64,000 bases of DNA. Origin: RAM1 sp943372515. GTDB taxonomy: Bacteria; Pseudomonadota; Gammaproteobacteria; Burkholderiales; Burkholderiaceae_C. Under the pieces are notes generated by a model that had not been told where the DNA came from, ran no database searches, and saw only the letters and a list, made by a program, of their open reading frames with translations. The position numbers were made by a program, and so were the translations under genes. The stretch spans positions 21,426 through 85,425 of the forward strand of contig CALRYY010000006.1 in NCBI GenBank assembly GCA_943372515.1. Reading direction: 5' to 3'. Positions 57,821-64,000 of the stretch are shown here, one piece after another (positions within the stretch are counted from its first letter, which is position 1; each line of letters begins with the position of its first letter).

Positions 57821-60689
57821 ACACCACAACGAAGCTGACTACGGCACACCCGCGCGTGAATCGGCCGAGACCGTCACGCTGGAGATCGACGGCCAGCAGG
57901 TGACCGTGCCCAAAGGCACATCCATCATGCGCGCCGCCATGGACGGCGGCACCCAGATCCCCAAGCTCTGCGCCACCGACAGCCTGGAACCCTTCGGCTC
58001 CTGCCGCCTGTGCCTGGTGGAGGTGGAAGGCCGCAAGGGCTACCCCGCGTCGTGCACCACGCCGGCCGAGCCCGGCATGAAGGTGCGCACCCAAAGCCCG
58101 CGCCTGCAGGAGCTGCGCAAGGGCGTGATGGAGCTGTACATCAGCGACCACCCGCTGGACTGCCTGACCTGCAGCGCCAACGGCGACTGCGAGCTGCAGG
58201 ACATGGCGGGCGTCACTGGCCTGCGCAATGTGCGCTACGGCTTTGACGGCGCCAACCACCTGAAGGACGCCAAGGACGAGTCCAACCCCTACTTCAGCTA
58301 CGACCCGTCCAAGTGCATCGTGTGCAACCGCTGCGTGCGCGCGTGCGAGGAAACGCAGGGCACGTTTGCGCTCACCATCAGCGGGCGCGGGTTTGAATCG
58401 CGCGTATCGGCGGGGCAAGACCAGCCCTTCATGGACAGCGAATGCGTGAGCTGCGGCGCCTGCGTGCAGGCCTGCCCCACCGCCACGCTGCAGGAAAAGA
58501 GCGTGATCTGGCTGGGCCAGCCCGAGCACAGCACCATCACCACCTGCGCCTACTGCGGCGTGGGCTGCGGCTTCAAGGCCGAGATGAAGGGCAACCAGGT
58601 GGTGCGCATGGTGCCGTGGAAAGACGGCAAGGCCAACGAAGGCCATTCGTGTGTGAAAGGCCGCTTTGCCTGGGGCTATGCCACGCACAAAGACCGCATC
58701 ACCACGCCCATGGTCCGCGCCAAAATCACCGACCCCTGGCGCGAGGTCAGCTGGGAAGAGGCCATTGCCTATGCGGCCAAAGAGTTCCGCCGCATCCAGG
58801 CAGACCATGGCCGGGATTCGATTGGCGGCATCACCTCCAGCCGCTGCACGAACGAGGAAACCTACCTCGTGCAAAAGCTCATCCGCGCGGCCTTTGGCAA
58901 CAACAACGTGGACACCTGCGCGCGCGTGTGCCATTCGCCCACCGGCTACGGCCTGGGGCAGACCTATGGCACCTCGGCCGGTACGCAGACTTTCAAGAGC
59001 GTGGAAAAGGCCGACGTCATCATGGTGATCGGCGCCAACCCGAGCGAGGCGCACCCGGTGTTTGCGTCGCGCATGAAGCGCCGATTACGTCAAGGCGCCA
59101 AGCTGATCGTGGTGGACCCGCGCCAGATCGACCTGGTCAACAGCCCGCATGTAAAGGCCGACTATCACCTGCAGCTCAAGCCCGGCACCAACGTGGCCGT
59201 CATCACCGCGCTGGCCCATGTGGTGGTGACCGAGGGCCTGCTGGCCGCAAGCTATATCGCCGAGCGTTGCGACGACAAGTCATTCCAGCAGTGGAAAGAA
59301 TTTGTGGCCCGGCCTGAAAATTCGCCCGAGGCCATGGCACCCGTGTGCGGTGTGCCCGCCGACCAGCTGCGCGGCGCCGCGCGCCTGTACGCCCAGCCGG
59401 GCAATTCGGCCATCTACTACGGCCTGGGCGTGACCGAGCATGCGCAGGGCTCCACCATGGTCATGGGCATTGCCAACCTGGCCATGGCCACAGGCAATGT
59501 GGGGCGCGAAGGCGTGGGCGTGAACCCGCTGCGCGGGCAAAACAACGTGCAGGGCAGCTGCGACATGGGCAGCTTCCCGCACGAGCTGCCGGGCTACCGC
59601 CACATTTCAGACACCACGGTGCGCAGCCAGTTTGAAGGCGCCTGGGGCGTCACGCTCAACCCCGAGCCGGGCCTGCGCATTCCCAACATGTTTGACGCCG
59701 CGCTGTCGGGCAGCTTCAAGGGCCTGTACTGCCAGGGCGAGGACATCGTGCAGTCGGACCCCAACACCCAGCACGTGGCCGCAGCCATGATGGCCATGGA
59801 ATGCGTGGTGGTGCAAGACATCTTCTTGAACGAAACGGCGAAGTACGCCCATGTGTTTTTGCCGGGCTCGTCGTTCCTGGAAAAAGACGGCACCTTCACC
59901 AATGCCGAGCGGCGCATCTCGCGTGTGCGCCGCGTCATGCCGCCGCTGGCCAGCCATGCCGACTGGCAGGTGACGCAGATGCTGTCCAACGCGCTGGGCT
60001 ACCCCATGCAGTACAGCCACCCGCAGCAGGTGATGGCCGAGATCGCGGCGCTGACGCCCAGCTTTTCCGGGGTGACCTACGACAAGATCGACCGCCTGGG
60101 CAGCGTGCAATGGCCGTGCAATGACGGCACGGAAGAGGCGGGCACGTCCATCATGCACGTCGGGAATTTTGTGCGTGGCAAGGGCCGCTTCATCATCACG
60201 CAGTACGTGGCCAGTGACGAAAAGGTCACGCGCAAATTCCCGCTGCTGCTGACCACCGGCCGCATCCTGAGCCAGTACAACGTGGGCGCGCAGACGCGGC
60301 GCACACCCAACAACCAGTGGCACAGCGAGGACCGGCTCGAGATCCACCCCCACGACGCGCAGGAGCGCGGCATCAAGGACGGCGACTGGGTCGGTATCGA
60401 AAGCCGTGCGGGGCAAACCGTGCTGCGTGCAGATGTGACCGAGCGCATCCAGCCCGGCGTGGTGTACACCACGTTCCACTTCCCTGAATCGGGCGCGAAT
60501 GTGATCACCACCGACAGCTCCGACTGGGCCACCAACTGCCCGGAGTACAAGGTCACGGCAGTGCAGGTCATGCCGGTGGCGCAGCCGTCTGATTGGCAGC
60601 GCTCGTATTCGCGCTTCAACCGTGAGCAGCTTGGTCTGCTGGAGGCGGCGCATACGCATGGCGCGCCGGACGCCATCCCGGCAAAATGA
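57813..60689 (+). CDS. fdsA: NAD-dependent formate dehydrogenase alpha (molybdenum) subunit
   Basis: The 958-residue catalytic subunit starts with an N-terminal [2Fe-2S] domain (CRLCLVEV) and a His-Cys cluster (DHPLDCLTCSANGDCELQ). Two ferredoxin-type clusters follow (CIVCNRCVRACEE, CVSCGACVQACPT), then a fourth cluster (CAYCGVGCGFK). The bis-MGD domain has the metal ligand Cys373 followed by His374 in CARVCHSPTGYG. Cys-His is the formate dehydrogenase signature. The enzyme oxidises formate to CO2 in the cytosol. Confidence 0.97.
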   Translation: MLEHHNEADYGTPARESAETVTLEIDGQQVTVPKGTSIMRAAMDGGTQIPKLCATDSLEPFGSCRLCLVEVEGRKGYPASCTTPAEPGMKVRTQSPRLQELRKGVMELYISDHPLDCLTCSANGDCELQDMAGVTGLRNVRYGFDGANHLKDAKDESNPYFSYDPSKCIVCNRCVRACEETQGTFALTISGRGFESRVSAGQDQPFMDSECVSCGACVQACPTATLQEKSVIWLGQPEHSTITTCAYCGVGCGFKAEMKGNQVVRMVPWKDGKANEGHSCVKGRFAWGYATHKDRITTPMVRAKITDPWREVSWEEAIAYAAKEFRRIQADHGRDSIGGITSSRCTNEETYLVQKLIRAAFGNNNVDTCARVCHSPTGYGLGQTYGTSAGTQTFKSVEKADVIMVIGANPSEAHPVFASRMKRRLRQGAKLIVVDPRQIDLVNSPHVKADYHLQLKPGTNVAVITALAHVVVTEGLLAASYIAERCDDKSFQQWKEFVARPENSPEAMAPVCGVPADQLRGAARLYAQPGNSAIYYGLGVTEHAQGSTMVMGIANLAMATGNVGREGVGVNPLRGQNNVQGSCDMGSFPHELPGYRHISDTTVRSQFEGAWGVTLNPEPGLRIPNMFDAALSGSFKGLYCQGEDIVQSDPNTQHVAAAMMAMECVVVQDIFLNETAKYAHVFLPGSSFLEKDGTFTNAERRISRVRRVMPPLASHADWQVTQMLSNALGYPMQYSHPQQVMAEIAALTPSFSGVTYDKIDRLGSVQWPCNDGTEEAGTSIMHVGNFVRGKGRFIITQYVASDEKVTRKFPLLLTTGRILSQYNVGAQTRRTPNNQWHSEDRLEIHPHDAQERGIKDGDWVGIESRAGQTVLRADVTERIQPGVVYTTFHFPESGANVITTDSSDWATNCPEYKVTAVQVMPVAQPSDWQRSYSRFNREQLGLLEAAHTHGAPDAIPAK

Positions 60690-61531
60690 CCGCCATGAAG
60701 CCCGATGACGCCCCCCTGACCCCACCCCCCGGCACGCGCAGCGTGGCGGCCAGCGGCCTGCGCCGCGGCCAGCGCTTTGAGGCGCGCGACTGCGTGGCCG
60801 AAGAGGTGCCGGTGGCGCTGGAATACAACGGCGTGTCGCACGCCGTCATGCTGGCCACGCCGGCTGATCTGGAAGACTTTGCCATGGGCTTCTCATTGAC
60901 CGAGGGCATCGTCACCTCAGCCGCCGAGGTCTATGGCATGGACGTGGTGCCCTCGTGCGACGGCCTGACCGTGCAGCTGGAGATTGCCTCGTCGCGCTTT
61001 GCCGCGCTGAAGGACCGCCGCCGCAGCATGGCCGGGCGCACCGGCTGCGGCCTGTGCGGCACCGAGAGCCTGGACCAGGCCGTGCGGCCCGTGACGGCCC
61101 TGGCCAGCGATGCGCGCTTTGCCGCTGCTGCGGTGACCGCCGCATTGCAGGCCCTGCGCGGCCGCCAGGTGCTGCACGAGGTGACGGGCGCAACGCACGC
61201 CGCGGGCTGGGCCCATGCCGACGGCACGCTGGCGCTGGTGCGTGAAGACGTGGGCCGCCACAATGCGCTGGACAAGCTGGTGGGCGCCATCGCGCGCGAG
61301 CGGCTGGCGGGCCCCGGGGGTTTTTTTGTGGTGACCAGCCGCGCCAGCTACGAGATGGTGGGCAAGACCGCGCAGGCCGGCGTGGCGCTGCTGGCCGCTG
61401 TGTCGGGCGTTACCGGGCTGGCGATTGATGTGGCGCAGTCGGCCGGCGTGGCGCTGGCCGGCTTTGCGCGCGGGCATGACCTGACGCTGTACGCCCATGA
61501 AGAGCGGCTGACCTGGCCCGAAGGGAGCTGA
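60686..61531 (+). CDS. fdhD: Formate dehydrogenase accessory sulfurtransferase FdhD
   Basis: The 281-residue protein transfers sulfur to the molybdenum cofactor of formate dehydrogenase. The sulfur-carrying Cys pair is in RTGCGLCGTESL, and VREDVGRHNALDKLVG is the other family block. Its ATG overlaps the fdsA stop (ATGA). It corresponds to FdsC in other fds operons. Confidence 0.95.
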   Translation: MTAMKPDDAPLTPPPGTRSVAASGLRRGQRFEARDCVAEEVPVALEYNGVSHAVMLATPADLEDFAMGFSLTEGIVTSAAEVYGMDVVPSCDGLTVQLEIASSRFAALKDRRRSMAGRTGCGLCGTESLDQAVRPVTALASDARFAAAAVTAALQALRGRQVLHEVTGATHAAGWAHADGTLALVREDVGRHNALDKLVGAIARERLAGPGGFFVVTSRASYEMVGKTAQAGVALLAAVSGVTGLAIDVAQSAGVALAGFARGHDLTLYAHEERLTWPEGS

Positions 61532-61533
61532 CG

Positions 61534-61767
61534 ATGGATGCCGACAACCTGGTGCGCATGGCCAACCGCATTGGCGATTTTTTTGAAGCCATGCCTGATA
61601 GGCCCGAGGCGCTGGAGGGCATCGCCACGCACCTGAAGAAGTTCTGGGACCCGCGCATGCGCCAGCAGTTTCTGCGGGTGGTGGATGCTGACGCCAACGC
61701 TGACACCGCCGCGCTCAAGCCCATCGTGCGCGACGCCGTGCTGGCGCACCGCAGCTTGCTGGGCTGA
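61534..61767 (+). CDS. fdsD: Formate dehydrogenase delta subunit
   Basis: The 77-residue protein starts MDADNLVRMANRIGDFFEAM and has the DUF/FdsD pattern with HLKKFWDPRMRQQ. FdsD is a small subunit required for activity in relatives, perhaps in assembly with FdsC. It starts 2 bp after the fdhD stop and ends the operon. Confidence 0.93.
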   Translation: MDADNLVRMANRIGDFFEAMPDRPEALEGIATHLKKFWDPRMRQQFLRVVDADANADTAALKPIVRDAVLAHRSLLG

Positions 61768-61787
61768 GCCCACCGGCCCGGCGGCTC
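61766..61787. terminator. Hairpin between fdsD and the convergent surface protein gene
   Basis: GAGCC and GGCTC flank an inner CCGG-C-CCGG pairing. It is GC-rich and directly after the fdsD stop but lacks a T run, so it is only a likely bidirectional terminator. Confidence 0.45.
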
Positions 61788-61796
61788 GCCACCGCT

Positions 61797-64000
61797 TTAC
61801 TTCTTGCACTGGTCGGCACTGACCGCGGCGGTTTCCTTGTCTTTTTCCTCTTCTTTTTTCTTCTTTTCTTCGGCCTTGGCCTCTTGCTTGGCTTCTTCCT
61901 TGACCAGCAGCGCCACAAACTGCGTCACGGTGTTGTCCACCTGCTGAATCACTTCCTGGATCTCGGCACGTGACACAGCCCGTGTGAGCGTGTCGTTGTT
62001 CAGGATGGCCACGATGGAATCCACCACAGGGGCGGCCGCAGGCGCAGGGGCGGGGGCCGGGGTGGGCGCTGGTGCCGGCGCTGGTGCCGGTGCGGGTGCG
62101 GGTGCCGGGGTGGGTGCAGGCGCCGGGGCAGGGGTGGGCGTGGGAGCCGGTGCAGGCGCGGGAGCCGGCGTGGGCGCCGGTGCGGGCACGGGCGCTGGTG
62201 TGGGTGCCGGTGTGGGCGCCGGGGCCGGGCCGGGCGCGGGTGCGGGCGGCGAGGGCGGCGTCACAGGGCTGCCGGCCGCCACGTAGGTCACTGGCGTGCC
62301 CGATACGGTGGCCGACGGCCCGAAGGTGGTGGCACCGCCCGAGGTGGCGCTGATGCCCGTGGGGCCGTTGACTGCGCCGTTTTGCGTCAGCGTGCCCGCC
62401 GCATTCAGGGTGACGGCGCCGGTGCTGGACGACACGTTGCCGTTGAGCACCATGTTGCCTGCACTGGTGAGGTTGGTCGCTGCCAGCACGATGTTGCCGT
62501 TGGCCGAGACCCCGCTGCTGCCGATGGTCAGCGGGCTGTTGCTGGTCAGTGACAGCGTGCCACCGTTGGCTGCCACCGGGCCCGATGTGCTGACGCCGCC
62601 GTTGCTCACAATCGTGATGTTGCCGTTGGCGACATCTGCATCCTGCAGGTCCAGCGCAACGGTGTTGACCAGATCAATGTTGCCGGCGCTGGTGGCTCCC
62701 CCATGGAAGGCGCTGAACTGGTTGGCGGGGTTGGTGAGGGACACACCCGACTGGGAATGCGCCGTCAGCAGCCCGGCGGTGACCAGCGCCGCGTTCTGGC
62801 CGATGGTGCCTGCGTTGGCGGTCAGGTCGATGGACGATGCGGTGATGGCGCCCACCACCAGGTTGCCAGCGGCCTGGTTAACCGTGACCGGCCCGCCCAG
62901 GTTGATGCTGCCACCGGTTTGCGCAAAGCTGTTGTTCACCACCAGCGCACCCGCGCCTTCCAGCACGCCGCCGGTGTGGTTGTAGCCGGCGGTGTTCAGG
63001 CTGCCCGCGATGTTGATCTTGCCCGCCGCGATGGCCAGGCTGCCGGCGCTGGTCAGGTTCTGCAGGAAGGTTGTGGAGGCCAGGTCATAGATGGCCGAAG
63101 CGGCCGCAGGCAACGTCACAGCCAGCACGTTGGAGGCGTCGGGCAGGGCGTCCCAGTTGCCGGGCGTGCTCCACAAACCGTCCAGGGCCGCGCCTGTCCA
63201 GGTGGACATGGGCCGCACGATGATGGTGCTGTTGGTGTTGGGCGCCTGGGTCAGGGTGTAGTTGTTGCCACCGTTGCCGTCATTCACCACCACGCCGCTG
63301 ACGTTGACGGTCTTGCCCGTGCCCACATGGCGGTCGGTAAATGCGAAGGTGCCGCCGGTCAGGGTGTCGCTGGCAAACAGCGAGCCTGAAGTGACGGTGG
63401 GCGTGGCCACAGCAGAGGTGCCGCCGTCGTACACCCGCGACACGTCGGCGATGCCGACCGTCAGCGGCGCCGGGTTGATGGTGCCCGGTGCGGTGTTGGT
63501 CGATACAAGGTAGTTGCCGCCGCCATTGCCGTCGTTGACGGTGTAGCCGGCGTTGACCTGCAGCGTGCTGAGATTGGCGCCCAGCACGTTCTTGCTGGCA
63601 AACGACTGGGTGGCCCCGGTGACCGAGTCGCTACCGAACAGGCCGCTGATGCCGACCGCGCCGCTGGAGTTCACGGTGCCGTCATAGGTGCGGGTATCGC
63701 TGGCGGCTGCCAATGTCAGCGCAGCAGGGCTGATATCAGCCGTGACACCCGCAGGTTGCAGCACGTTGTAGTTCGTCGCGTCCGGTCCGCTCAGGCTGAA
63801 GCCGCTGACGGTGACGGGCTTGGCCACCCCGGCGTTCGGGTTCGCAAACGCGCCGGCGCCAGTGCCGCTGACGCTGACCGAATCCAGGCCCAGCGCGGTG
63901 ACTGCCGCCGAGCCGCCCAGCGTGGCGACCGTGGTGCTGTCGTAGGTGCGGTTGACGGCGGTCACACCGGTGACGGCCAGGTTGGCCTTGGTCACGTCGG
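61797..64000 (-). CDS. Large MBG-repeat surface protein, C-terminal part (N-terminus outside the window)
   Basis: At least 732 residues are visible. From the window edge there are three or more MBG/YDG-type repeats (RTYDSTTVA, TRTYDGTVN, SRVYDGGTS with VNDGNGGNNY), typical of filamentous-haemagglutinin-like adhesins. A beta-helix-like Ala/Gly/Asn-rich region follows, then a long Pro-Ala stalk (coded at about 62035-62260) and a charged C-terminal tail rich in Glu and Lys ending DQCKK. It is probably a two-partner-secreted surface protein. The tail lacks an autotransporter barrel. Confidence 0.85.
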   Translation of the reverse strand, partial: DVTKANLAVTGVTAVNRTYDSTTVATLGGSAAVTALGLDSVSVSGTGAGAFANPNAGVAKPVTVSGFSLSGPDATNYNVLQPAGVTADISPAALTLAAASDTRTYDGTVNSSGAVGISGLFGSDSVTGATQSFASKNVLGANLSTLQVNAGYTVNDGNGGGNYLVSTNTAPGTINPAPLTVGIADVSRVYDGGTSAVATPTVTSGSLFASDTLTGGTFAFTDRHVGTGKTVNVSGVVVNDGNGGNNYTLTQAPNTNSTIIVRPMSTWTGAALDGLWSTPGNWDALPDASNVLAVTLPAAASAIYDLASTTFLQNLTSAGSLAIAAGKINIAGSLNTAGYNHTGGVLEGAGALVVNNSFAQTGGSINLGGPVTVNQAAGNLVVGAITASSIDLTANAGTIGQNAALVTAGLLTAHSQSGVSLTNPANQFSAFHGGATSAGNIDLVNTVALDLQDADVANGNITIVSNGGVSTSGPVAANGGTLSLTSNSPLTIGSSGVSANGNIVLAATNLTSAGNMVLNGNVSSSTGAVTLNAAGTLTQNGAVNGPTGISATSGGATTFGPSATVSGTPVTYVAAGSPVTPPSPPAPAPGPAPAPTPAPTPAPVPAPAPTPAPAPAPAPTPTPAPAPAPTPAPAPAPAPAPAPAPTPAPAPAPAAAPVVDSIVAILNNDTLTRAVSRAEIQEVIQQVDNTVTQFVALLVKEEAKQEAKAEEKKKKEEEKDKETAAVSADQCKK
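62035..62260. repeat. Pro-Ala coding low-complexity repeat
   Basis: About 225 bp of imperfect 6-bp units (GCCGGT/GGGGCA-type on the plus strand) encode alternating PA, PT and PV dipeptides in the surface protein. Such tracts often vary in length between strains. Confidence 0.85.

Noticed and set aside
62040..62260. Short repeated units that could look like a CRISPR array
   Set aside because: Units are about 6 bp, contiguous and in frame, with no spacers; they code for a Pro-Ala stalk.

Overview
The window is GC-rich, densely coded DNA from a betaproteobacterium, most likely a member of the Comamonadaceae (Burkholderiales). The evidence is several Bug/TctC-type periplasmic receptors, a soluble NAD-dependent fdsGBA-type formate dehydrogenase, the gpmA, rhodanese, grxC, secB, gpsA block, DUF3460 next to scpA, and the general gene style. 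No rRNA, tRNA or CRISPR was recognised. The genus cannot be fixed from sequence alone.

Layout. 1-2.8 kb: a MarR regulator faces an operon of two Bug receptors and a sulfatase. 2.8-5.3 kb: an Lhr-like DEXH helicase. 5.3-12.2 kb: an envelope and stress cluster (CsbD, two BON proteins, DUF883, DUF1328, a holin-like protein, a zinc peptidase) with a NarL-type two-component system and a lone receiver protein. A GTAGGA-type motif recurs in its intergenic gaps. 12.2-19.7 kb: an AsmA protein, moeB, a C-terminal protease, gpmA, rhodanese, grxC, secB and gpsA. 19.7-25.5 kb: an Ntn-type amide hydrolase, a 1431-residue secreted DUF11-repeat protein and a thioredoxin. 25.6-31 kb: nadC-nadA, an unknown 205-residue protein, and nadB-scpA-DUF3460. 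31-38.4 kb: two large proteins that look like type III effectors flank a SulP transporter and a small lipoprotein. One of them carries the ShET2/EspL-type protease signature. 38.5-42.7 kb: metG, an Mrp-type ATPase and a LysR regulator.

42.7-47.7 kb and 53.4-55.7 kb are two accessory islands of the same plan. Each starts with a 234-255 bp MITE-like element with perfect 20-bp terminal inverted repeats. This is followed by a conserved promoter, a leader ORF beginning MAAVLLKLL, a small secreted protein, integron-like gene cassettes separated by attC-like sites, and a related ~193-bp end block. No integrase is present, so they resemble CALINs (attC arrays lacking an integrase) with an added shared head and tail. 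Cargo includes a DUF4062 protein, an FRG-domain protein, two membrane proteins and short unknowns. Between the islands lies an IclR-controlled operon (Bug receptor, acyl-CoA ligase, citryl-CoA-lyase-like enzyme, ABC-type binding protein). After the second island come fdsG-fdsB-fdsA-fdhD-fdsD (55.8-61.8 kb) and the C-terminal part of a large MBG-repeat surface protein that runs off the window.
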